From positions 156,613,148 to 156,677,147 of the forward strand of contig NC_053040.3 of NCBI RefSeq assembly GCF_002575655.3: DNA of 64,000 nucleotides, written 5' to 3'. The position numbers were made by a program, and so were the translations under genes. The first letter of the stretch is position 1, and the number at the start of each line of letters is the position of its first letter. Positions 9,932 through 22,793 of the stretch are shown here, in pieces. The notes under the pieces were generated by a model that was not told the origin of the DNA, ran no database searches, and saw only the letters and a program-made list of their open reading frames with translations. The stretch is from Aegilops tauschii subsp. strangulata. Taxonomy: Eukaryota; Streptophyta; Magnoliopsida; Poales; Poaceae.

Positions 9932-12646
9932 TGTAACATCCCAAAATTTCAATTTGGAATGTTATACATAGATCATTCATGCATATCATATTTTTGTTGC
10001 ATTTCGTTTCGCGATCCTCGAAATTCTAAGCAACTCAAGGACCCTCGGAGAGAGTTGGGGATTTCACTGTTTCCATATTTGAATTTTATCATATACTAAA
10101 ACGAGGATTATTTGTTTTAATTATTTTTCTCTCTGAAAATATTTCATATTAAAATATATGAGAGGAGATAATATGACTTCTCCAAAATAAATGAAATATT
10201 GGAGGAAAAATATTAAAATCAAATATTTGTTTTTATTCGGATTTTATTGCTATTTTATTTGCATTAGAAAAATTGCATGTTTTCAAAATTGCACTTTAGG
10301 GCCAAGAAAATGTTCATCTTGTTCTAAATATTTTATTTAGACGGTAAAAATTTGTTTTGGCATTTTTAGATTTTTATTTTTTTTTCTAGGATTTATTTTC
10401 GGCGGAATCTATTTAAAAAAAACTTCTTCCGCGCCCGACTAGGCCGAGGCCCAACCGAGCCAGGCCGCCGGCCCGCGCCGCGCCACCGCCTCCGCCGTGC
10501 CAGAGTCCGGCCAGGACTCGGCAGCCACCGCCGTCGCCGCTCGGGACTCCTCCCGCCCCCTCCCACAAGCCACCCTCCCCCTCCCCTTTATAAGCCGCCG
10601 CCCTCGCCCCCAAATAGCCACCACCGCCGCCGCACGCAGCAGCAGCAGCCACCGCCTGCCGTGCCTCGCCTCGTCGCCAGCCGCCGCCGCCAGCGTCGCC
10701 CCGTGCCGCCGCCGCCGATCCGATCCGGAGCCGCCGTTTTTTTCCAGTTTAGGTAAAAACCGTCGGTTTTAAAAAAAACCCTAGTTACGTTTTTTGTTTT
10801 AGATTGGTTCGTTGGTTTTCTTGGTTTAGATTATTTAGCGGACGTTCGTCCGTATGTTCGTTTTAACGAACGGTTTTCGCTCATTAGTTACAGACAACGA
10901 ATGTTCGTTCGTTAGCCTGTTCGTCAGTTTTTCTTTTTCTCGGGTTTTTCGTGATTATTTTCGATCGCGATTTCTGATCCGATTTTCGTTTCAGTTTATC
11001 TTTTCGCTCGTTTATCGGAAACAGGCGATTCAAGCGCCTAGATCTTCGTCTCGAAACCCTCTTTCTGTTTAATCAACTTGAACAAGATTTTGGTACTGTA
11101 AAATTTGGCTTTAGTCCAGATTAGTAATCAAATCTTGTTTCTTTCGCAGTTTGAGTTTCGTTGCTCCGTTTGATTTGATTCTTTTGCAAACCGGAGTTCT
11201 TAAGTTGACCTTTCTGGTTAGTTCTTCTTATTTGAGCTTTACCCGTGCATCCGTGATTGATTGCTTATGTATGCTATTGTTTGTTAGCGATAGAATTCCC
11301 GGAGTGCGAAGCATGCTACTACGAGTCCCTAGGTTTTGCGGATCATCAGCAAGGCAAGTAACACATTGATCATACTCTTTTCATACCCAGTTTTTATGCA
11401 TTAGCTCCAATCCTCAAACACTGGATGATTAGGATGTGATTAACTTGTGGGTATTGGGAAGTAGTTGATGAGGTAGAACCTATTGCCGTGTTATTATCAA
11501 ACCCTTGGGAGTTACTTCTATGTATTGCTTATATTGCTATGCTATGCTCGTAGACGTGGTTGAGTGAATCCTTGACAGATGTGAGATTGTTAATTAATGG
11601 TTCAACTTAAGATGGGAACTTTAATACACATCTGGGTGGATTGCTTGTCGGGCACCTGGAGAATCCAGTGTTGTCCTAGGATATCCCAGAGTACCCGTGT
11701 GATAATCCTAAGGTCCGCCACCCAGGCTCAAAGGGAACTGAGATATTTCATGCTAGAAACTTCCGTGTGCAGCCACAAGCTATTATGGGCTCTAGCATAG
11801 TTGAGTAAGTTGCATGACCTCTTCCAGTGGTAGGCTAGCAGATGTAGAGGGATGTAGGTTGGTACTGTCTACCCGGGGTTAGAGTTAATGCTTCTGAAAG
11901 AATGTGTCTCGGTCATCCGTTTCTCAAACACCATGTAGTGCGAGAAATCCAACGGAGGAGATCGAGTCTTGTGGGGAAAAGTCCGCAAAGCTCTGCAGAG
12001 TGTACAATCTAATCATGGTTAGCCATGTCCCCGGTTATGGACATCTTGAGTATCTAGTACTTGGATTATCCTAAGTATCTCATCACTCTAATTTAATATT
12101 GTTGGGTTGATAATCACTTTTAATTGGGATTGAGTTGGAGGAACCTTCTCAATGAAGTTTCAACTACCATGATAGTTAAATAAAACTTATTCCTTTGTTG
12201 TAGGAAAAAATTGGCTTTTCGCAAAACTATAACCATAGAGCCTTTCCACCAGCCAAATATGCATGTAGTAATAGTATTATTCTGTTCTTGCTCTACTGTG
12301 TTATATTGCCAGCATATTCCATGTGCTGACCCGTTTTCGGGCTGTAACGTATTATGTTGCAGACTTTCCAGACGAGGAGTAAGGTTCGTTAGGTCGCTGC
12401 CGTGCAGCTCAGCTATGCCATTGGAGTTGATGGACTCACTTTATCTTCCAAGCCTTCCGTTGTTATCGTATTAGATGGCGTTATGCCATATTTATTGTAA
12501 TAAGTTCTCTCTTGAGACATTCGATGTAATAAGTGTGTGATTGCTACTCTGTTATAAATCCTTCGAGTACTGTGTGTGTCAGCATTACCGATCCAGGGAT
12601 GACACAGAAGTACAGAGACTTGACCGTTTGAGGTCGGGTCGCTACA
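9932..12646 (+). repeat. Element A, 5' LTR
   Basis: TGTAACATCCC at the start and GCTACA at the end, 2715 bp. A TATA box (tttataag, 10587-10594) lies just downstream of a C-rich tract and upstream of a GC-rich leader. The matching site in the 3' LTR is 18431-18438. The 5' LTR carries about 58 bp of GC-rich repeat near 10630-10690 that is absent from the 3' LTR. Confidence 0.9.
10587..10594 (+). promoter_or_regulatory. Probable TATA box of element A LTR
   Basis: The sequence tttataag is flanked by pyrimidine-rich DNA upstream and GC-rich DNA downstream, and is conserved in the other LTR at 18431-18438. The U3/R position is plausible, but the transcription start is not visible. Confidence 0.55.
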
Positions 12647-12649
12647 AGA

Positions 12650-12661
12650 TGGTATCAGAGC
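12650..12661 (+). promoter_or_regulatory. Primer-binding site, initiator tRNA-Met, element A
   Basis: TGGTATCAGAGC lies three bases after the 5' LTR end, the standard complement of the 3' end of plant initiator tRNA-Met used to prime minus-strand synthesis. Confidence 0.9.
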
Positions 12662-12753
12662 ACACGCTGAGTGTAGGACACGACCACTAAGATAAGCCAT
12701 AGGTCACTCTTCTCTACTCATTTCTGACTCCTCACCATTTTCTACTCTTTAGG

Positions 12754-13480
12754 ATGGCGGATTTGAGGAACAAGTTTGCACAACCGGATGAAGACACACC
12801 CTTTGGACGGCACTTGAAGGAAGTCACTAGGTATCTAAACATCGGAATACCAAGCTTCACTGGGACCTACAATGCCACTTTACCAGAAGAGGAGCGCTGG
12901 ATGATTTGAGTTCAAGTTCCAGGAAGGACGTTCACACCAGTCACTAAGCCCATAGAGTTTTCCTTTGATGCACCAACCTGGAGTCTAGGCAAGAGCATGG
13001 CAGCCCACATTACCATGGGACGTATTGGAGAAGTCTACAACAAGGAGCTCAAGGACACTATCTACCAGATATGTGGGAGATGAGCAATGGGAGATGATCA
13101 GCACCAAGAAGGACAGATCCCTTGCAGCTTTCATCCAGGAGTTAAACCAGCATATTCGACGCCAGGAGAATCAGATGTGCGCAGACATGATAGATTTGAA
13201 GAAGGCGAAGACAAGGATCGTCGAGCTGGAAGAAGAACTTAAGTCTACACGCGATGGATATGAGGAGGAAATTGCAACACTATTGGAGAAGAATGACGAC
13301 CTGATAAAGAAGATCGGAGTATTCATGGGAGACCCCGCGCCAGAAGGAGAGGACGACGATTCCACTTGCCCGGAGAACTACATCATCACCGACGACACCG
13401 ACTCCGACCCCAGTGAAGATGACTTTGAAGACGAAGCTGGAGCAGACATCATGGACTCTTCCACCGATCAAAATTTCTAG
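12754..13480 (+). pseudogene. Extra ORF upstream of gag (ORF0), coiled coil with acidic tail
   Basis: An ATG at 12754 opens a frame starting MADLRNKFAQPDEDTPFG. It is broken by TGA at 12907-12909, continues in frame, then shifts by one base near 13075 into the frame that ends at 13480. The second part contains a predicted coiled coil (DLKKAKTRIVELEEELKS and following heptads) and a strongly acidic C-terminus (about residues 105-148 of the 13025-13480 frame, rich in D and E). Length would be about 240 residues. It lies between the PBS and gag, and element B has nothing comparable in the corresponding space. I do not recognise a family. A structural or accessory retrotransposon protein is possible. 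Confidence 0.6.
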
Positions 13481-13650
13481 TAGACCACCAAATGATTAGT
13501 AGTATTCCCCCTGTATATAGTTCTAGACCATTTGTATGCCCTTGCTTGATTGATTGAGTGATATGATTGTGTTTCTCTCATGTGCATATGGGTAGTGCTT
13601 TCTCACTAGACCCCTTTTCTATTCTAATCTCTCCCCTCTAAACCCATCAG

Positions 13651-14690
13651 ATGCCTTCGAGACGTGACACCGGATTTGCCTTCCCGCCGGAGCTCACTCA
13701 GTTGATCCAGCAGCAGAATGCCTTGATGCAATTGTTAGTCCATAACCAAGGCAACAACAACAACAACCCGCCTCCAGTTGACAACTTAGCTCGCTTTCTA
13801 AGGTTGCAGCCGCCTGTGTTTTCCAGTAGCACCGAGCCTATAGTTGCTGATGATTGGCTACGCCGTATTGGAAGGGAGTTGACCACCGCAGGTTGCACAG
13901 ATGCTGAGAAGGTGCGCTTTGCCGCACATCAATTGGATGGAGCAGCAGCCTCATGGTGGGAGAATTATACGACCACTTTCCCCATAGCCAACGTCACTTG
14001 GGATTAGTTTCAGCAAGCTTTCCGCACAGCCCATGTCTTAACTGGAGCTATGAATATGAAGAAGCGTGAATTTCGCAACTTACGCCAGGGGAACCGTACT
14101 GTAGCTCAGTACGTGGATGAGTTTAGCAAGTTATCTCGCTATGCCCTGATGATGTGGCCACAGATGCCGTGAAGCAGGAGAAGTTTATGGAAGGGCTGAA
14201 CAATGAGATGAGCATGCAGTTGATGGTGGCAACATTCAACAACTACCATGAATTGGTAGATAAGGCTCTCACGATTGAAGGGAAGCAGCAGCAGATTGAG
14301 AGCCGTAAGAGGAAGTATGGGCAAGGAAGATACAACTCAGGAGCTCAGCAGAAGCCTCGTCTAACCCCGAACTCGGGAGGACTTGTTCATAACCATGGAG
14401 GTCATAACCACAACGGAGGAAGTTCACATAACCACAATGGTTCCAAGAATGGGACTGGGAACGAAACAAGCAACAATCAGAACCGCTCCAATCCAGCCAC
14501 ACCCGCCAAGAGAGACCTAAGACACATTACTTGCTTCAAGTGCGGGAAGACTGGATACTACACCACGGAGTGCCCTGAAGCGAAGAATGGAAATGGTAAT
14601 GGGAGCGCTGGGAAGAAGCCCAATCCATTCAACAAAGGACAAGTGAACCACGTTAACGTGGAGGAGGTTGAAGAGCAGCCAAACGCGGTT
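13651..14690 (+). pseudogene. gag of element A (degenerate)
   Basis: Starts MPSRRDTGFAFPPELTQLIQ. The retrotransposon Gag core (VADDWLRRIG ... AASWWENY) is followed by TAG at 14005-14007 where element B reads CAG. A one-base loss near 14145 shifts the frame into 14154-15239. The CCHC zinc knuckle (CFKCGKTGYYTTEC) has Tyr where the metal-binding His belongs; element B has GHY at this place. Gag forms the virus-like particle and packages RNA. With one stop, one frameshift and the knuckle lesion it cannot be functional. Confidence 0.85.
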
Positions 14691-17658
14691 ATCGGTAAGT
14701 TTTTGGTTAAGTCTTTTACCGCCCTTGTTCTTTTTGATACTGGTGCATCACATTCATACATATCAAGGGGATTCGTGGATAAGTTTAAACTACCAACCCA
14801 AGCCCTTAGGACCCCTCTGTTAGTAAGTTCACCTGGAGCAGAGTATATGGCTAGCCGATGGTGCGACCGGATACCCTTAACCATTGGTAGCCATGTTTTC
14901 CCGTCCGACCTTTTGGAGTCACAAGGATTGGATGTGATATTAGGCATGGACTGGATGTCAAAGTATGGAGGAAGCATTGACTGTGCTAGTAAGTCAATTT
15001 ATCTCACCACCCCGGAGGGAAAAAGGATCAAGTATGTATCCAGGCACGACAAGGAGAACCCAAGTAAATTCCCTCTCAGGAGTTGTTCAGGAGGAAGTGC
15101 ATGTCGTAAAGGATTACCTAGATGTATTTCCAGAAGAATTACCAGGCATGCCGCCAGATCAGGACATCGAGTTTTTGATAGAACTGTTGCCAGGCACCGG
15201 GCCAATATCAAAGAGACCCTACCGGATGCCCGCAAATGATCTGGAAGAGATTAAGAAGCAGATCAAGGAGTTATTGGAGAAAGGTTACATTCGACGAAGT
15301 TCATCACCGTGGGGAGCCCCAGTGCTCTTGGTTGAGAATCGGGCGTTGAATGAGGTGACGATCAAGAACAAATACCCTTTGACGATGATCAATGATTTGT
15401 TTGACCAGCTGCAAGGAGCTAAAGTGTTTTCAAAGATCGATCTACGATCAGGATATCACCAGCTGAAAATTCGGGAGGAGGATATACCAAAGACCGCATT
15501 TACCACAAGGTACGTGTTGTATGAGTATACGGTCATGTCATTTGGACTGACTAACGCCCCTGCCTACTTCATGAGCATGATGAACAAGGTGTTTATGGAA
15601 TATTTGGATAAGTTTGTTGTGGTGTTCATTGATGATATAATGGTATACTCGAAGAATGAAGAGGAGCACAAGGAGCATTTGCGTTTAGTTCTCGAGAAAC
15701 TCAGGGAACATCAGTTGTATGCCAAGTTCAGCAAATGTGAGTTTTGGTTGAAGGAAGTTGGATTCCTTGGACATGTTATATCAAGAGAAGGTATAGCAGT
15801 AGACCCCACCAAGGTTCAGTCGGTCACTGAATGGTTGGCACCCACTTCAGTTAGCGAGATCCGCAGTTTTCTTGGACTCGAAGGATACTATCGGAGATTC
15901 ATTGAGAATTTTTCCAAGATTGCGAAGCCAATGACGGAGTTATTGAAGAAGGATACCAAATTTATATGGACGGAAGAATGTGAGGCGAGTTTTCAGGAGT
16001 TAAAGAAACGTCTGACTACAGCCCCAGTGCTGATTCTATCGGATATACGCAAGGATTTCCAGGTGTATTGCGACGCCTCTCGCTTAGGACTTGGAAGTGT
16101 GCTGATGCAGGATGGAAGAGTTGTTTCGTATGCCTCACGACAACTAGAACCGCATGAATTGAATTATGCCACGCATGATTTGGAGTTAGCAGCTGTAGCG
16201 CATGCGCTCAAGACTTGAAGGCATTACCTTATTGGAAACCGTTGTGATGTGTACACGGATCATAAGAGTTTGAAGTACATTTTCACACAGAAGGAGCTGA
16301 ACCTTAGGCAGAGGAGATGGTTGGAGCTTAAAAAGGATTATGACATGAAGCTTCACTATCATCCAGGCAAGGCCAATGTCGTAGCAGATGCTTTGAGCCG
16401 GAAGAGTTATGCTAACACCCTCGTAAGCACAGGATTGCCAAAGGAGTTAGCAGAGGATCTCAGGGAACTTCGATTGGAGATTGTTCCTAGAGGTTTTGTT
16501 GCAACAATGGAAGTTCAGTCTACATTGTTAGGAAAGATTCGAGAAGCTCAGAAGGATGACAAAGATATTGCCGAGTATGTATCCGTATGTGATGTATGTC
16601 AGAGAGTGAAGGCGGAACATCAAAAGCCAGCAGGATTGTCATAGCCTATGCCGATACCCGAATGGAAGTGGGATAAGCTTGGCATGGATTTCATCACCGG
16701 ATTGCCCAGGACCAAATCAAGATATGATTCTATATGGGTAGTAGTTGATGGCTTGACCAAAGTAGCTCACTTTATCCCGGTGAAAACCACCTATACAAGT
16801 GCGAAGTTGGCCAAGATATACATGACCAGGATCGTATGTCTGCATGGAGTTCCGAGGACCATCGTATCAGATAGAGGAACACAGTTTACCTCAAAGTTTT
16901 GGCATCAGTTGCACCAGACTTTGGGAACAAGGCTAGAGTTCAGTACATCATTCCATCCGCAGACAGATGGACAGACCGAGAGAGTCAACCAGATTCTGGA
17001 GGATATGTTGAGAGCTTGTGCACTAGATTATGGATCTAGTTGGGATGACAATTTGCCCTACGTGGAGTTCTCATACAATAATAGCTATCAAGCCAGTTTG
17101 AAGATGGCACCGTTCGAAGCCCTGTATGGACGAAGGTGCAGAACACCGTTGATGTGGGATGAAGTTGGAGACCGACAGTTGTTTGGACCAGATTTGATCA
17201 AGGAGTCTGAAGAGAAGGTTAAGTTGATTCGAGATAGACTGAAGGTAGCTCAGTCCAGGCAGAAGAGTTATGCAGATTCGAAACGCAAGGAAGTAACCTA
17301 TAAAATTGGAGACAGAGCATATCTACGAGTGTCACCTCTGCGAGGAGTGAAACGTTTTGGAGTTAAGGGAAAGTTAGCCCCGAGATTTGTAGGACCGTAC
17401 CGAATTTTGGAACGTATGGGAGAGGTTGCCTACAAGTTGGAGTTACCTGAAGGACTGTCAGGAGTTCATGATGTGTTTCATGTTTCACAGTTGAACAAGT
17501 GTCATGCTGAAATGGTTGATATATCACTAAGAGATACAGTGCCTCTAGAAGCAATTCAGTTGGACAGTGATCTGACCTATGAGGAGAAGCCAGTCAGGAT
17601 TCTTGAATTTGCCAGCCGAGTCACCCGCAGCAAGGTTATCAAGTTTTGCAAAGTTTAG
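14691..17658 (+). pseudogene. pol of element A: protease, RT, RNase H, integrase, chromodomain remnant
   Basis: Protease motif DTGAS near 14736. A frameshift follows in the PR-RT linker (about 15060-15110). RT carries the FIDD active site (15625-15636) but lacks 11 codons around 15343, where VE is followed by N and RALNE instead of the KKDG...CVDY segment seen in element B. RNase H is stopped by TGA at 16216-16218. Near 16578 about 76 codons are missing, removing the His pair of the integrase HHCC finger while CDVC remains. TAG at 16642-16644 precedes the integrase core, whose D14, D75 and E111 (DDX35E, counted in the 16648-17658 frame) survive. TAG at 17656-17658 cuts the chromodomain-like tail (EATWE), which identifies a chromovirus. 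Confidence 0.9.
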
Positions 17659-17770
17659 TGGAGCCCCCATACCGAGGATGAAGCCACCTGGGAGCGAGAG
17701 GATGATCTTTGCAAAGACCACCCACACCTATTTTCTAGCCAACCCGAATCTCGAGGGCGAGATTCATCTT

Positions 17771-17782
17771 AAGGGGGGTAGG
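17771..17782 (+). promoter_or_regulatory. Polypurine tract of element A
   Basis: aaggggggtagg lies two bases before the 3' LTR start at 17785, in the standard position for plus-strand priming. An identical tract precedes the 3' LTR of element B. Confidence 0.85.
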
Positions 17783-20667
17783 TTTGTAACATCCCAAATT
17801 TTCAATTTGGAATGTTATACATAGATCATTCATGCATATCATATTTTTGTTGCATCGTTTCGTGATCCTCGAAATTCTAAGCAACTCAAGGACCCTCGGA
17901 GAGAGTTGGGGATTTCACTGTTTCCATATTTGAATTTTATCAAATACTGAAACAAGGATTATTTGTTTTAATTATTTTTATCTCCGAAAATATTTCATAT
18001 TAAAATATATGAGAGGAGATAATATGACTTCTCCAAAATAAATGAAATATTGGAGGAAAAATATTAAAATCAAATTTTGTTTTTATTCGGATTTTATTGC
18101 TATTTTATTTGCATTAGAAAAATTGCATGTTTTCAAAATTGCATTTTAGGGCCAAGAAAATGTTCATCTTGTTCTAAATATTTTATTTAGACGGTGAAAA
18201 TTTGTTTTGGCATTTTTAGTTTTTTATTTATTTTTCTAGGATTTATTTTCGGCGGAATTTGTTTAAAAAAAACTTCTTCCGCGCCCGACTGGGCCAAGGC
18301 CCAGCCGAGCCAGGCCGCCGGCCCGCGCCGCGCCACCGCCTCCGCCGTGCCCGAGTCCAGCTAGGACTTGGCAGCCGCCGCCGCCCGGGACTCCTCCCGC
18401 CCCCTCCCGCAAGCCACCCTCCCCCTCCCCTTTATAAGCCGCCGCCCCCGCCCCCAAATCGCCACCACCGCCGCCGCCAGCGTCGCCCCGTGCCGCCACC
18501 GCCGATACGATCCAGAGCCGCCGTTTTTTTCCGTTTTAGGTAAAAACCGTCGTTTTTAAAAAAACGTAGTTACGTTTTTTGTTTTAGATAGGTTCGTTGG
18601 TTTTCTCGGTTTAGATTATTTAGCGGACGTTCGTCCGTACGTTCGTTTTAACGAACGGTTTTCGCTCGTTAGTTACAGACAACGAACGTTCGTTCATTAG
18701 CCTGTTCGTCAGTTTTTCTTTTTCTCGGGTTTTGCGTGATTATTTTCGATCGCGATTTCTGATCCGATTTTCGTTTTAGTTTATCTTTTCGCTCGTTTAT
18801 CGGAATCAGGCGATTCAAGCGCCTAGATCTTCGTCTCGAAACCCTCTTTCTGTTTAATCAACTTGAACAAGATTTTGGTACTGTAAAATTTGACTTTAGT
18901 CCAGATTAGTAATCGAATCTTGTTTCTTTCGCAGTTTGAGTTTCGTTGCTCCGTTTGATTTGATTCTTTTTGCAAACCGGAGTTCTTAAATTGAACTTTC
19001 TGGTTAGTTCTTCTTATTTGAGCTTTACCTGCGCATCCGTGATTGATTGCTTATGTATGCTATTGTTTGTTAGCGATAGAATTCCCGGAGTGCGAAGCGT
19101 GCTACTACGAGTCCCTAGGTTTTGCGGATTGTCAGCAAGGCAAGTAATACATTGATCATACTCTTTTCATACCCAGTTTTTATGCATTAGCTCCAATCCT
19201 CAATGTAACATCCCAATTTTCCTAAATTAGGATGTTATTAGATCATTCATATGCATATCATATTTTTATTGCATTATTTGCTTTTTTCTGAAATATTCAA
19301 ATCATTATGCAACAAAGGAAATTTATTGGAGTGGAGATAACGTGACTTCTCCCCTGTTTAAAAATGTTCATAATGTGCAGAATATTATTTCCAGTTCATC
19401 TAATATGTTCTCGTCGTCGAGCTCATAGTTCGCCGTCGTTCGCCGGTTGATTTCGTCGCCGTTAGTAAGCCCTTGTCGCCGCAGTTCGTTTCTTTGGATT
19501 CCCCACTCCGCCGCCTAACGTATTTGTGTTGCCGAAGACGCAGCAGAGGGAGAGGAACAAGCCGTCCGACCTCACCGGAGCTCGCCGCAGTTCACTTCGT
19601 CACCACCGCCGTTCGACGACGCCCCGCCGCCGTTGAGCACCACCACCGCCTTCGCCACTCACCGCCGCATCCTCCCGTCACTTCCCCATCGTCGGAGAGT
19701 CGCCGGAGGAGCGCCACCACCGACGCCCGAATCGCCACCGCTGTTCCCCTGTTCTCTGGTGAGCACACGCGCACAGCACGGCCTAGGCCAATCACGAGAT
19801 GACACATGGCCACCGCTACAGTAAACGCATGAGCAGCCAGGAGTTTTCTTTTGGGTTTTGTCCTTTTCAGTTTTGCAACTAAAACTTCCATTAGCTATAA
19901 CTCCTAATTCGTATGTCCAATTTAGGTAATTCTTTTTCCTATGATCTCACAAAAATCAGCACATTATCACAGTACCAACTTTGCACATGTTTGCACTGTT
20001 CAAATTTGAATTTGTTTGAATTTGAATTAAATCTTCCGGAGGCCATAACTCTCAAACCGTTTATCGGAATCGAGTGATTCTTTTTGCGTTGTGACCATAG
20101 TGCATTTTAGGTGCTGTTAAGCTTCTGTTGTTGAGTTTTAAAATGGTTTTCTTGCTGTTGGTTTTGTTTTGGTTCTATTCGTGTTCTGATGATTGATTTG
20201 TTGAATGGTGTGAAACGTGTAGATTGTCCGGAGTGCGACGCGAGCTATTGTCAGGAGTGTGACTTTCTGAACCAGAACCAAGGCAAGTTACATGTTGATC
20301 ATCCTTTACCTATTGTTTTCTATGCATGTAGTTATATCACACTATGAATATATGCATGTATAGGATTACTATATTATTTTTGCTGTGCTGTTGAGCTATC
20401 TTCCCGTCTTTGCAAATCGTGGTAGTTGTAGGTTGCTATGCTTTGTAGACGGGGGTGGTTTGTGTATTCATTGAGTTTATGTGAGGATTATATATATAAC
20501 AATTGAGTAGTAACTCAGGATTTAACTCACCTCTGGGCGGAAGTGGTATTGCTTGGTGTTGAGGGAAGGCATCATGGGGTCTTGCACCTTTTCTAAGGCC
20601 ATGCGCCCATGAGAGTGCACCCTAAGTGGAATGCCGCCCAGGTTCAAAAAGATCAGACAGACTTAGT

Positions 20668-22380
20668 TGTTGGGGATCGTTGCAGAATTTTAAAATTTTC
20701 TACGCATCACCAAGATCAATCTATGGAGTTTACTAGCAACGAGGGGAAAGGAGTGAATCTACATACCCTTGTAGATCGCGAGCGGAAGCATTCGAGTGAA
20801 CGGGGTTGATGGAGTCGTACTCGTCGTGATCGAAATCACCGATGACCGAGTGCCGAACGGACGGCACCTCTGCGTTCAACACACGTACAGAGCAGCGACG
20901 TCTCCTCCTTCTTGATCCAGCAAGGGGGAAGGAGAGGTTGATGGAGATCCAGCAGCACGACGGCGTGGTGGTGGAAGTAGCGGGATCCCGGCAGGGCTTC
21001 GCCAAGCACTAGCGGGAGGGAGAGGTGTTGCAGGGGGTGAGGGAGGCGCCAGGGGCTGTAGTGTTGCTGCCCTCCCTCCCCCCACTATATATAGGGTCCC
21101 TGGGGGCGCCGGCCTTGGGAGATCAGATCTCCAAGGGGGGGTGGCGGCCAAGGGGGGGGAAGGTGGCTCCCCCCCAAGCCAAGTGGGGGGCGCCCCCACC
21201 CCTAGGGTTTCCAACCCTAGGCGCAGGGGAGCCCAAGGGGGGCGCACCAGCCCACCAGGGGCTGGTTCCCCTCCCACTTCAGCCCATGGGGCCCTCCGGG
21301 ATAGGTGGCCCCACCCGGTGGACCCCCGGGACCCTTCCGGTGGTCCCGATACAATGCCGATAACCCCCGAAACTTTCCCGGTGGCCGAAACTGGACTTCC
21401 TATATATAATTCTTCACCTCCGGACCATTCCGGAACTCCTCGTGACGTCCGGCATCTCATCCGGGACTCCGAACAACTTTAGGGTTTCCGCATACTAATA
21501 TCTCTACAACCCTAGCGTCACCGAACCTTAAGTGTGTAGACCCTACGGGTTCGGGAGACATGCAGACATGACCGAGACGCCTCTCCGGTCAATAACCAAC
21601 AGCGGGATCTGGATACCCATGTTGGCTCCCACATGTTCCATGATGATCTCATCGGATGAACCACGATGTCGAGGATTCAATCAATCCCGTATACAATTCC
21701 CTTTGTCAATCGGTACGTTACTTGCCCGAGATTCGATCGTCGGTATCCCAATACCTTGTTCAATCTCGTTACTGGCAAGTCACTTTACTCGTACCGTAAT
21801 GCATGATCCCGTGACTAACTCCTTAGTCACATTGAGCTCATTATGATGATGCATTACCGAGTGGGCCCAGAGATACCTCTCCGTCATACGGAGTGACAAA
21901 TCCCAGTCTCGATCCGTGCCAACCCAACTGATACTTTCGGAGATACCCGTAGTGCACCTTTATAGTCACCCAGTTACGTTGTGACGTTTGGCACACCCAA
22001 AGCACTCCTACGGCATCCGGGAGTTGCACGATCTCATGGTCTAAGGAAAAGATACTTGACATTGGAAAAAGCTCTAGCAAACGAACTACACGATCTTTGT
22101 GCTATGCTTAGGATTGGGTCTTGTCCATCACATCATTCTCCTAATGATGTGATCCCGTTATCAATGACATCCAATGTCCATAGTCAGGAAACCATGACTA
22201 TCTATTGATCAACGAGCTAGTCAACTAGAGGCTTACTAGGGACACGGTATGGTCTATGTATTCACACATGTATTACGATTTCCGAATAATACAATTATAG
22301 CATGAACAATAGACAATTATCATGAACAAAGAAATATAATAATAACTATTTATTATTGCCTCTAGGGCATATTTCCAACA
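20668..22380 (-). repeat. Copia element, 3' LTR
   Basis: From TGTTGGGGATCG at 20668 to TTTCCAACA at 22380 on the plus strand. In element sense it is preceded by the purine-rich AAGTGGGAGAC (22381-22391), the polypurine tract. It contains 10 bp (within ccggaccattccgg near 21420) that are missing from the other LTR. Confidence 0.95.
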
Positions 22381-22412
22381 GTCTCCCACTTGCACTAGAG
22401 TCAATAATCTAG

Positions 22413-22772
22413 TTACATTGTGATGAATCGAACACCCATAGAGTTCTGGTGTTGATCATGTTTTGCTCTAGGGAGAGGTTTAGTTAACGGATCTGCTACA
22501 TTCAGGTCCGTATGTACTTTACAAATATCTATGTCTCCATTTTGAACACTATCACGAATGGAGTTGAAGCGACGCTTGATATGCCTGGTCTTTCTGTGAA
22601 ACCTGGGCTCCTTGGCAAGGGCAATAGCTCCAGTGTTGTCACAGAAGAGAGTCATCGGGCCCGACGCATTGGGAATCACCCCTAGGTCGGTAATGAACTC
22701 CTTTATCCAGACTGCTTCCTGTGCTGCCTCTGAGGCTACCATGTACTCCGCTTCACATGTAGATCCCGCCAC
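22413..22772 (-). pseudogene. RNase H C-terminal part of the Copia polyprotein
   Basis: The frame contains CEAEYMVASEAAQEAVWIKE and ends with ADPLTKPL followed by GVRFITM and a stop, the normal C-terminus of BARE-type RNase H. It is in the same frame as 22794-24986 but cut off from it by the in-frame TAG at 22794-22796. The E and D residues of the RNase H site are split between the two parts, so neither is active alone. Confidence 0.9.
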
Positions 22773-22793
22773 GACGCTTTGCTTGCAACTGCA

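Noticed and set aside
20876..21460. 194-codon minus-strand ORF in the Copia 3' LTR
   Set aside because: LTR sequence with G-rich homopolymers; the equivalent in the other LTR has different lengths and frames.
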